Assembly: GCF_000429565.1 (NCBI RefSeq)
Contig: NZ_AUCC01000034.1
Coordinates: 1 to 35,452, forward strand
DNA length: 35,452 bases
Direction: 5' to 3'
Origin: Arsenophonus nasoniae DSM 15247
GTDB lineage: Bacteria > Pseudomonadota > Gammaproteobacteria > Enterobacterales > Enterobacteriaceae
The position numbers and the translations under genes were made by a program. The notes beneath the pieces are model-generated. The model saw only the letters and a list, made by a program, of their open reading frames with translations. It was not told the origin of the DNA and did not search any database. Below, one piece after another: positions 8,687 to 18,863 of this stretch. How positions within the stretch are numbered: the stretch's first letter is position 1; each line of letters starts with the position of its first letter.

Positions 8687-9451
8687 TTAATGTTTAACCT
8701 GATCTGTTTCTTTATTACTCAACCGCCAAAGTGAAATCTTGCCACCTTTCTTTTCAATCAAATCCAGTCTTGCTTCATGGGCTGCAATTTCTTCCTGATT
8801 AGCATAAACTACACTTAATCCCGTCGCCTGTCTCTTTATTCGTTTAACGTCACCTCTATAGACCTCGCTACCCGGCTCTGAATCAACTGAAAAAGCTAAA
8901 GAGGTTTGTCCCCCGGTCATTGCCATATAAACTTCAGCCAGGATCTCAGCATCGAGCAATGCGCCGTGTAATGTGCGCTTTGAGTTATCAATATGATAAC
9001 GATCACATAAAGCATCAAGATTATTTCGTTTTCCCGGAAACAACTTTCTGGCCAGCACTAAACTATCCGTGATCTGACAAAAGTTGGCTGTTGGAGGAAT
9101 ATCTCTATTCAGTTTAGAAAATTCATAGTCCATAAAGCCAATATCAAAAGGGGCATTATGGATGACTAACTCAGCACCGCGAATAAAGTCTAAAAATTCA
9201 TCCGCGATTTGGGCAAAAGTTGGTTTATCTTGTAAAAACTCATCACTAATGCCATGAACTTCGAAAGCTTCAGGATCAACTAAGCGTGCTGGTTTTATAT
9301 AAACATGAAAATGACGGCCGGTAAGACGGCGATTAATTACTTCTACCGCGCCAATTTCAATAATATTGTGTCCTTCATAATGGATCCCTAGCTTATTCAT
9401 ACCAGTAGTTTCCGTATCAAGAACAATTTGTCGTGTAATCACTGTGCTCAT
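8687..9451 (-). CDS. dnaQ: DNA polymerase III epsilon subunit (3'-5' proofreading exonuclease)
   Basis: Removes misincorporated nucleotides during replication as part of the polymerase III core with alpha and theta. The 254-residue protein (E. coli 243) shows all three exonuclease motifs of the DEDDh type: Exo I DTETTG with D12 and E14, Exo II HNAPFDIGF with D103, and Exo III HGALLDAEI with H162 and D167. The C-terminal part (about 200-245) ends in the conserved EEIAAHEARLDLIEKKGG segment that contacts alpha, followed by a roughly 10-residue tail longer than in E. coli. It is divergent from rnhA with 45 bp between starts, the arrangement conserved in enterics with overlapping promoters. Confidence 0.97.
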   Translation of the reverse strand: MSTVITRQIVLDTETTGMNKLGIHYEGHNIIEIGAVEVINRRLTGRHFHVYIKPARLVDPEAFEVHGISDEFLQDKPTFAQIADEFLDFIRGAELVIHNAPFDIGFMDYEFSKLNRDIPPTANFCQITDSLVLARKLFPGKRNNLDALCDRYHIDNSKRTLHGALLDAEILAEVYMAMTGGQTSLAFSVDSEPGSEVYRGDVKRIKRQATGLSVVYANQEEIAAHEARLDLIEKKGGKISLWRLSNKETDQVKH

Positions 9452-9496
9452 AGTGCCTTTTTATGTCAGACTTAGGGGTTATAAATCACGAATAAA

Positions 9497-9982
9497 ATGA
9501 GTTTATCAGAAATGACGAAACAGGTAGAAATTTTCACCGATGGTTCTTGCTTAGGTAATCCAGGCCCAGGCGGTTATGGTATTTTACTCCGTTATCATAA
9601 ACATGAAAAAACATTAAGCAAAGGCTATTTTCGTACCACCAATAATCGTATGGAGTTAATGGCTGCCATTATTGGTTTAGAAACGCTCAAACAACCCTGC
9701 CAGGTTATTCTAACCACAGATAGTCAATATGTACGTCAAGGAATCACCCAATGGATACATAATTGGAAAAGTCGCCAATGGCGACGGGCAGATAAATCGC
9801 CTGTTTTAAATGTTGATTTATGGCAACGATTAGACGCAGCAATTTCGCGGCACCAAGTAGAATGGCACTGGGTCAAAGGCCATGCAGGACATCCAGAAAA
9901 TGAGCGATGCGATGAATTAGCAAGAAATGCGGCAAATTCACCAACAGATGAGGATAGCGGCTACCAGACGGCGCAAAATTAA
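9497..9982 (+). CDS. rnhA: Ribonuclease HI
   Basis: Degrades the RNA strand of RNA-DNA hybrids, clearing R-loops and primers. It has 161 residues from the first ATG, or 156 from the second ATG at 9512. The second choice makes the numbering match E. coli (155 residues), with the catalytic residues at D10 ([17 protein letters not shown]), E48 (NNRMELMA), D70 (TTDSQYV) and the C-terminal Asp in ENERCDELA. Neither ATG has a strong ribosome site, so the start is not decided. The [17 protein letters not shown] segment near the C-terminus is complete. Its stop overlaps the stop of the convergent yafS by four bases. Confidence 0.96.
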   Translation: MSLSEMTKQVEIFTDGSCLGNPGPGGYGILLRYHKHEKTLSKGYFRTTNNRMELMAAIIGLETLKQPCQVILTTDSQYVRQGITQWIHNWKSRQWRRADKSPVLNVDLWQRLDAAISRHQVEWHWVKGHAGHPENERCDELARNAANSPTDEDSGYQTAQN

Positions 9983-10695
9983 TGACGTTTACGCCAACAC
10001 TTAGCAACCCCGACTGTATTCCCTATTTTCATGCGGGTTCGCATAAGTTTTATTGGTGTTGGCGTCAACGGTAACGTTCTTTTACGGGCAATGATAACAT
10101 TGATACAACCGGCAAATTGCAAATTTCTATTGATAAAATGGTCAGGACTTATCCAAGGTATAATTTGAAAACTTTGCTGATGCAGTACTTCGTAATTCAA
10201 TAAGCTCAACCAATCAAGTTGACGCCAGATTGAAAACATATGACTAGGAAAGGGTTGCCGCTTACGTAAAAAAGGAATGCATTTCCCTATCCCTAACAAA
10301 CTAAAAGGATTAAAATTAGATAAAATTAGCCAACCATCATCAACCAAAATTCTATCGGCTTCACGCAATAACCAATGTGGATTAGTACTGTAAGATAATT
10401 GCTGTATTAAGAGACAGGCATCAATCGATTTGTCCTCAAAAGGCATCTCATTAGGAGCACCTAATAATTGAAAGTTATTTCCAGTTATATTCATGCTAAA
10501 TTGATGAGTAATCAGCGATGATTGAGTGTCAATTTGTAAACTCAATTGACCAATTTTTAACAAATGGAAACCAAATATTTTTGGCCACCATGGTTGTAGC
10601 TGCTGGTTTAATGCAATACGATAATACTTGCCCCATGGGATATCTTCCCAGGAGTCAGGCATTTTAGATAGTTGAGCAATACGAGCTGACTTCAT
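9979..10695 (-). CDS. yafS: Putative SAM-dependent methyltransferase YafS
   Basis: A 238-residue homologue of E. coli YafS (240 residues), a class I methyltransferase-like protein of unknown substrate. The alignable core is [19 protein letters not shown] near residue 22, FGFHLLKIG near 43, and [19 protein letters not shown] near 83-100. It continues with [22 protein letters not shown] near 105-130, the Methyltransf_11-like part including the post-motif acidic strand. The glycine-rich SAM motif is weak, as it is in E. coli YafS. The gene lies between rnhA (convergent, four-base stop overlap) and gloB (divergent, about 44 bp), the same arrangement as in E. coli. Function is unknown; the name follows homology and context. 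Confidence 0.9.
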   Translation of the reverse strand: MKSARIAQLSKMPDSWEDIPWGKYYRIALNQQLQPWWPKIFGFHLLKIGQLSLQIDTQSSLITHQFSMNITGNNFQLLGAPNEMPFEDKSIDACLLIQQLSYSTNPHWLLREADRILVDDGWLILSNFNPFSLLGIGKCIPFLRKRQPFPSHMFSIWRQLDWLSLLNYEVLHQQSFQIIPWISPDHFINRNLQFAGCINVIIARKRTLPLTPTPIKLMRTRMKIGNTVGVAKCWRKRH

Positions 10696-10739
10696 TGTAA
10701 TATCCTTCTAACCCATTAGCTATGAGGCATTATTATATT

Positions 10740-11492
10740 ATGGAGCTTATCAGAATTCCTTCCCTAGTTGATAATTATATATGGCTATTAATCTATCAAG
10801 GTAATTGTATTATTGTTGATCCTGGTACCGCTAAGCCAGTACAGCAATTTTTACAACAAAATGCCATACACCCAGTCGCTATTTTACTTACTCACCACCA
10901 CCATGATCACGTCGATGGTGTCAAAGAATTAACAAGATATTATCCAGAATTAGTTGTTTATGGCCCAATGGAAACCAGTAGTAAGGGAACAACATGTGTC
11001 ATAAAAGGCGGAGAACAGCTAAACTTTGCTGGGTTTTCATGGCAAATTTTTGCTGTACCAGGACATACACTAGGACATGTTGCTTACTATCAAAAACCCT
11101 ATCTATTTTGCGGTGATACGCTGTTTTCTGGTGGTTGTGGACGTATTTTTGAAGGAACAGCTGAACAAATGTACCAGTCGATTGAAACACTGAAAGCTTT
11201 ACCTGATGAGACGTTAGTCTGTTGCGCACATGAGTACACCGCTGCAAATATGGCATTTGCCAGTTATTTGTTACCCCATGATAAGGCGATAAAAGCCTAT
11301 ACTTTAGCCGTCAATCAAAAACGAGCCCAAAAACAACCCACACTGCCATCATCACTTAAAATTGAAAAAGAGATCAATATTTTCTTAAGATCTGACGATC
11401 CCTATTTACAAAAAGTATTGGGATTTTCGCCTGCCACTGCTTCAAATTGTGATGTATTTGCCAAAATTCGCAAACTAAAAGATCGCTTTTAA
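10740..11492 (+). CDS. gloB: Hydroxyacylglutathione hydrolase (glyoxalase II)
   Basis: Hydrolyses S-D-lactoylglutathione to D-lactate and glutathione in methylglyoxal detoxification; a metallo-beta-lactamase-fold enzyme with a binuclear metal site. From the ATG at 10740 it has 250 residues (E. coli 251). This start is preferred over one 18 bp upstream because a GAGG lies 12 bases before it and the protein then aligns from MELIRIPSLVDNYIWLL. Metal ligands are seen in THHHHDH (51-57), GHTLGH (108-113), GDTLF (near 126) and AHEYT (near 160). The end KIRKLKDRF is the family C-terminus. It is upstream of mltD in the same direction with a 90-bp gap. Confidence 0.96.
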   Translation: MELIRIPSLVDNYIWLLIYQGNCIIVDPGTAKPVQQFLQQNAIHPVAILLTHHHHDHVDGVKELTRYYPELVVYGPMETSSKGTTCVIKGGEQLNFAGFSWQIFAVPGHTLGHVAYYQKPYLFCGDTLFSGGCGRIFEGTAEQMYQSIETLKALPDETLVCCAHEYTAANMAFASYLLPHDKAIKAYTLAVNQKRAQKQPTLPSSLKIEKEINIFLRSDDPYLQKVLGFSPATASNCDVFAKIRKLKDRF

Positions 11493-11582
11493 ATTGATAG
11501 TTGTCATTAACTAACGAGATCAGTATCATTGGCCTCTTTATTAAGCAATTGAATAAATAACAGCCTAGGATAGGTTACATAA

Positions 11583-12947
11583 ATGAAGACAAAAGCGATA
11601 TTATTCGCCTCTGTTTTGCTTATTGGCTGTCAAATGACACCCAATAAGCAAACACCAGATCCGTCTTCAGCCAATCAAGATATTGAAACCACCGCTTGGG
11701 AATCAACCTATTTAATAGAAAATGATTTGTGGGGTTATATTAGTAATGAGCTGAAAATGGATATTCCTGATAATGCCAGGATCGCAAATCAAATCAAATC
11801 TTATTTAGCCAAAGAAAGCTATCTGCAAAATGTGACATTACGGGCAGAGCCTTACATGTACTGGATTGTTGAAAAAATTGATCAGCGCAACTTGCCAATG
11901 GAGCTTGCCTTGGTTCCGATTGTTGAAAGTGCTTTTAATTCCCATGCGACTTCACAGGCACAGGCAACAGGTTTATGGCAAATTATTCCATTGACTGGTC
12001 AATCATATGGATTAAAACAAAATAAATGGGTTGATGAACGTAGAGATGTCGCTGCCTCTACTACTGCAGCACTAAATTTACTAGAACGATTAAATAATCT
12101 ATTTGACGGTGATTGGCCATTAACATTGGCTGCTTATAATTGTGGTGAAGGCTGTGTACTTAATGCCATCAAGAAAAATGAAGTCCTTGGGTTACCTACT
12201 GATTATTGGTCATTATCACTACCCAAAGAAACAATGAACTATGTGCCAAAAATTTTGGCGCTTAGTAATATATTACGCAACAGCGATCAATATGCGTTGC
12301 CATTACCAACGACTAATAAAAATAATGCGCTTACCCAGGTGAATATCGGCGAACAAATTACTTTACCCCAAGCAGCTAGACTTTCTGGGCTGTCGTTAAC
12401 CGCTCTAAAAGCCTATAATCCTAATTTAAAGCATAATATAACACCACCAGCCGGCCCCTATACTATTATGTTACCAACAGATAAAGCTGAGCTGCTTAAA
12501 GACGCGCTTTCTGATCAAGCAGTATTAAATAGTATTCGTCTTGCTGTTGCCAAAAATAATAAACAGCTATTAGCTAAACAACGCACTATTAATAGTTATA
12601 AAGTTAAACGCGGTGATTCCTTATCAATTATCGCCAAACGTTTTAACATGACAACCGATAAACTTAAGTCGCTAAATGGTATGAAAACGGCTAACTTGAG
12701 GATTGGACAAACTTTAAAAATTAGTGGTAAAAATAGTTATCATACAGCAACTATGATTGCAAAGAATAGCGCTGCATTAAGCAAGAAAGGGAAAGCTAAT
12801 ATCAAGACCTACAAAGTCCGTCAAGGTGATTCCTACTACAGTATTGCTAAACGTCATGGCATCAATCTTAAAGATCTGATGAATTGGAATGCTGGTGTTA
12901 AAATAGCTGATTTAAAACCAGGTATAACATTAACTATTCACCTATAA
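11583..12947 (+). CDS. mltD: Membrane-bound lytic murein transglycosylase D
   Basis: Cleaves peptidoglycan glycan strands to 1,6-anhydromuropeptides at the inner face of the outer membrane. It has 454 residues (E. coli 452). A lipoprotein signal peptide ends at a lipobox LLIGC with the acylated Cys at 16. The SLT domain spans about 100-220, with the catalytic Glu115 in LVPIVESAF followed by ATGLWQIIP and LTLAAYNCGEG. Two LysM domains lie at about 339-380 (YKVKRGDSLSIIAKRF) and 410-454 (YKVRQGDSYYSIAKRH) and bind the wall. The ribosome site is a weak AGG about 10 bases upstream. A strong hairpin terminator follows the stop. Confidence 0.96.
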   Translation: MKTKAILFASVLLIGCQMTPNKQTPDPSSANQDIETTAWESTYLIENDLWGYISNELKMDIPDNARIANQIKSYLAKESYLQNVTLRAEPYMYWIVEKIDQRNLPMELALVPIVESAFNSHATSQAQATGLWQIIPLTGQSYGLKQNKWVDERRDVAASTTAALNLLERLNNLFDGDWPLTLAAYNCGEGCVLNAIKKNEVLGLPTDYWSLSLPKETMNYVPKILALSNILRNSDQYALPLPTTNKNNALTQVNIGEQITLPQAARLSGLSLTALKAYNPNLKHNITPPAGPYTIMLPTDKAELLKDALSDQAVLNSIRLAVAKNNKQLLAKQRTINSYKVKRGDSLSIIAKRFNMTTDKLKSLNGMKTANLRIGQTLKISGKNSYHTATMIAKNSAALSKKGKANIKTYKVRQGDSYYSIAKRHGINLKDLMNWNAGVKIADLKPGITLTIHL

Positions 12948-12957
12948 TAAAATTATG

Positions 12958-12990
12958 GCAAAACAACCCTTCGTAGAAGGGTTATTTTGC
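12958..12990 (+). terminator. Terminator after mltD
   Basis: GCAAAA-C-AACCCTTC and GAAGGGTT-A-TTTTGC form a 14-bp stem with one mismatch and a 3-nt loop. The stem itself contains the T-tract (TTTT), so it could also act on the opposite strand. Confidence 0.8.
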
Positions 12991-13052
12991 GGATTAATAA
13001 AAATTTGGCGATTATTTCTTTTTATTAGGCATTGAGATAATATCTATTCCAC

Positions 13053-13409
13053 CTAAACTTGTCCGTAATCTGGACTGGTAAAATAAAAAAGAGCAAATAC
13101 TGAAAAAAATAAAAAATAGAGAATAATAAAAATTAGACTAATAATAAATGCTGCCAATCCAGCTCTATTCCAAGTTTCCTGTACCAGTTTAAATGTTCTT
13201 ACATCACTATAGTTACCATTACTCCATGCCCATTCATTCCCCTTAAAACCACATACAAACATCCAAATAAAATTAAATAATGGAATAATACAAAGTAGTG
13301 GCCAATAAGTTCGATTTCCAAACCCCCAAAAAATACTGAACATAAAAGCGCCCCAATTCCACCCTTTAACTTCTCCTGGCATCATTTTTTTCTGGATTTG
13401 ATTTTCCAT
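13053..13409 (-). CDS. Small membrane protein of unknown function
   Basis: A 118-residue protein with a good ribosome site (GGAG six bases before ATG). After a short polar start (MENQIQKKMMPGEVKG) it has WNWGAFMFSIFWGFGNRTYW, then a hydrophobic segment at about 36-54 (PLLCIIPLFNFIWMFVCGFKG). A polar stretch with NEWAWSNGNY follows, then a second long hydrophobic region at about 83-110. The pattern GWNWGAF..WG.GN....., a hydrophobic helix, then GNEWAW resembles a widespread small bacterial membrane-protein family sometimes mislabelled as ribonuclease G. I do not know its function. It stands alone between mltD and the TPS-domain gene and is more AT-rich than its neighbours, suggesting accessory origin. 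Confidence 0.7.
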   Translation of the reverse strand: MENQIQKKMMPGEVKGWNWGAFMFSIFWGFGNRTYWPLLCIIPLFNFIWMFVCGFKGNEWAWSNGNYSDVRTFKLVQETWNRAGLAAFIISLIFIILYFLFFSVFALFYFTSPDYGQV

Positions 13410-13711
13410 AATTAGCTCCTAAAATCACAAGTAAAAGCAACTGAAATATAGACGATTTTAATATCAAAGCAAATTTTCTTTTTTATTGTATTTAATATTT
13501 ATTATAAATAAAAAAATAAATAACCATTTAATTAACTTAAAAAATAGAATATTAGTTCATTAAACCATATTTATTAGTAAAAATAATTTTATATTAATTA
13601 TTTAAAGCAATTTTAAATAAGAGTATTGGTGAAATCAAAATCTAGCATTTCATATATAATAAACCTGACCTAAAATTTTTCATAAATATATTAATATTAA
13701 AGGGAGTTATA
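13410..13711. other. AT-rich intergenic region
   Basis: About 300 bp of very AT-rich DNA between divergent accessory genes. No coding frame, RNA or clear palindrome is seen. It should hold the promoters of both flanking genes. Confidence 0.5.
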
Positions 13712-14626
13712 ATGGACTATTACTCAATTTTATCCAAATTAAGTTTAAATTTTATATTATTTATTTTAATTAGTGCTAATAAATTTATTTATGCCAATAC
13801 TTCTACTATTGAAATTGCAAAACCACTGGAAAATGGAATTTCATATAATACTTTTTCTGAACTTCCTTCCAGTCAAAATAGCATTAGCTTTAATAACGAT
13901 ATATTATCAAATCCAAAACTGGACAATACAGCAGCTAAGATTATTATCGCAGAAATTACTAGTGATAAACACTCTAATCTAGAAGGTACAATCGGCATTA
14001 AAGGAACTATTGCTGATCTGATTATTGCCAATCCTAATGGGATCAGTTGGAAAAATGGTAAAACAGACAATGTCAAAAATCTGTCGCTTATCGCAGGTAA
14101 ACTGGAAATCCCAGCAGAGAAAACGTTACAACAGCTGAAAAGTCTAAAATTCATTACCACAATAGGTAGCAATATTAATTTAACTGAAGATAGGGAAAAT
14201 ACTTTGCCGATTAATAATCTGGTGAATATAGAGGCTAAAATAAATGTTGCCAAACTTAATCTTTTCGCCGATAAAATTATCATCAATGATAACATTACGC
14301 TTAACGCTGGGCAGCAACATTACCTTGCTGCAACTGGCGCGATATCCTATAGCCTTCAGCGAGCTAATATTAAACTTAAGCACCTAATCAAGCCGGAGCC
14401 TAATCTAACTTATTTACACCATAGTCAACTCAAACTTGAGCAACAAGCTATTATCAAAGGACAAAATATTTTTCTGGAAAGCCATCCTTATCAATGTAGT
14501 AATAGTTATTCATGCAAAAATAAACATATTCAATTAAACGGTACGCTCATCGCGCAAAATTTTTCTCTACGTGGTGATAGTCTATTTGAAAATTCAGGAT
14601 TACTAATTTTTGGCCGGCAACCATAA
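13712..14626 (+). CDS. Stand-alone TPS (haemagglutination activity) domain protein
   Basis: A 304-residue protein with an excellent ribosome site (GGGAG six bases before ATG) and a Sec-type signal region at residues 1-28 (hydrophobic 12-27, cleavage likely after YAN). The mature part begins with a segment ending NGISYNTFSEL and has IKGTIADLIIANPNGISWKNG. The NPNGI motif (107-111) and surrounding beta pattern are those of the N-terminal secretion domain of two-partner-secretion exoproteins (FhaB/HMW type). Such domains normally precede very long beta-helical bodies; here the protein ends shortly after the domain. No TpsB transporter is in the window. It could be a decayed exoprotein or a free TPS domain. 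A CSNSYSC pair near residue 267 is unusual for this domain. Confidence 0.75.
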   Translation: MDYYSILSKLSLNFILFILISANKFIYANTSTIEIAKPLENGISYNTFSELPSSQNSISFNNDILSNPKLDNTAAKIIIAEITSDKHSNLEGTIGIKGTIADLIIANPNGISWKNGKTDNVKNLSLIAGKLEIPAEKTLQQLKSLKFITTIGSNINLTEDRENTLPINNLVNIEAKINVAKLNLFADKIIINDNITLNAGQQHYLAATGAISYSLQRANIKLKHLIKPEPNLTYLHHSQLKLEQQAIIKGQNIFLESHPYQCSNSYSCKNKHIQLNGTLIAQNFSLRGDSLFENSGLLIFGRQP

Positions 14627-14707
14627 TAAATAAATTGATAACATCAATAAACCTTTGCCCTGATTAAGCCATAGACAAAGGGTAAACGAGCTCCAAGTGA
14701 TAATTAA

Positions 14708-14741
14708 CAAAAAGGCGAGATAACAATAAGTCTCTCGCCTT
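14708..14741 (-). terminator. Rho-independent terminator after eno
   Basis: AAGGCGAGA (14733-14741 complement) pairs with TCTCGCCTT (14712-14720 complement) over a 12-nt loop. On the minus strand the stem runs into TTTTTG. It lies about 30 bp past the eno stop. Confidence 0.9.
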
Positions 14742-14770
14742 GAGTATCTGTTGAATCAACAACGGTAAAT

Positions 14771-16099
<1,329 letters not shown>

Positions 16100-16105
16100 T
16101 CAGCC

Positions 16106-16128
16106 AATGGTAACAAATTAATACCATT
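16106..16128 (-). other. Hairpin between pyrG and eno
   Basis: AATGGTA (16106-16112) and TACCATT (16122-16128) form a 7-bp stem with a 9-nt loop in the 66-bp gap. There is no T-run, so it is not a terminator. It may mark a processing or stability element, or be chance. Confidence 0.35.
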
Positions 16129-16138
16129 AACCCATATC

Positions 16139-17791
<1,653 letters not shown>

Positions 17792-17999
17792 TTAGGTGTA
17801 AAAGACGATGAATATAACAGGACGGGAAAGCAGTATACCCTAACCTTAAATCTGCTACAAATGTTCTAAACTTTTTAAGGTTAATTTTCATCAATAATCT
17901 TTTAATATCAAGAATTAGCTTTCGTCAATTCCTTGTAAAAAATAGCTGTTCGATTATAACATCCTAACTAATATTTAATCCATTCAGCTAAAACAATAA

Positions 18000-18791
18000 T
18001 CACTCTTTTTTAATTTGTTGCCAAAGTTTTTCCATTTCATCTAGTGTAGCATTTTCTAATGAACCGCCTTTGTTTAAGATCAGTTTTTCTACTTGGCGAA
18101 AACGGCCTTCAAATTTACCACACGCTTTTTGTAATGCTAATTCTGGCTCATGGCCAAGATGGCGCGATAAATTAACCACCGCAAAAAGTAAATCACCAAT
18201 TTCTTCTTCAATACGCGACGGGATCGGTGTAGGCTTATTTATTTCTGCCAAAACTTCTTCAATTTCTTCATGTACTTTGGCCAATACTGGAGCAAATTTA
18301 TCCCAATCAAAACCCACCGTTGCACAGCGTTTTTGCATTTTATTGGCTTTCATTAATGCCGGCAGTACTGGTGGAATATCATCTAAAATAGAATGTTGGT
18401 TTTTTGCTGCTCGTTCTTTGACTTTATTTTTTTCCCAGTCATAGTTTGCCTTATCGCTCTTTGCGAATGATTGCCCAGCAAAAATATGGGGATGACGTGA
18501 TATTAACTTTTGACTCACGATTTGGCAGATTTCATTAAAATCAAATAATGCTTGTTCTTTTGCAATTTGAGCATAAAAGACAATATGAAACAGTAAATCA
18601 CCCAATTCTTCTTTTAAAGCAGCAAAATCTTGACGTTCAATCGCATCCAGAACTTCATAAGTTTCCTCCAGCGTATAAGGCGCTATTGTGGCAAAAGATT
18701 GCATTTTATCCCATGCACAACCATGCTCAGGATCACGTAACTGAGTCATCATCAATAACAATCGTTCTATTGTACCTGAATCCGTTTGCAT
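18000..18791 (-). CDS. mazG: Nucleoside triphosphate pyrophosphohydrolase MazG
   Basis: Hydrolyses (d)NTPs to monophosphates and pyrophosphate. In E. coli it also lowers (p)ppGpp under starvation and sits beside relA, as here. The 263-residue protein (same size as E. coli) has two MazG domains. The first (about 10-115) has LRDPEHGCAWDKMQSF and the metal-binding EETYEVLDAIERQDF with LKEELGDLLFHIVFYA; the second (about 160-255) has EEIEEVLAEI and EEEIGDLLFAVVNLSRHL. The conserved YDWEKNK and KANKMQKRCATVGFDW segments lie between. It follows relA by 72 bp and is probably co-transcribed with it. The mazEF genes that separate relA and mazG in E. coli are absent. Confidence 0.96.
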   Translation of the reverse strand: MQTDSGTIERLLLMMTQLRDPEHGCAWDKMQSFATIAPYTLEETYEVLDAIERQDFAALKEELGDLLFHIVFYAQIAKEQALFDFNEICQIVSQKLISRHPHIFAGQSFAKSDKANYDWEKNKVKERAAKNQHSILDDIPPVLPALMKANKMQKRCATVGFDWDKFAPVLAKVHEEIEEVLAEINKPTPIPSRIEEEIGDLLFAVVNLSRHLGHEPELALQKACGKFEGRFRQVEKLILNKGGSLENATLDEMEKLWQQIKKE

Positions 18792-18863
18792 GTTATTTCC
18801 ATCCGAAGTTAATAAAGATCAAAAACCAATTAACGCACCGCTTGCTAAAACATAATGTAATAC

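Noticed and set aside
13873-14383. Minus-strand frames within the TPS-domain gene
   Set aside because: Hydrophobic-looking products come from antisense of an AT-rich beta-strand gene; the plus strand has the signal peptide, NPNGI motif and strong ribosome site.
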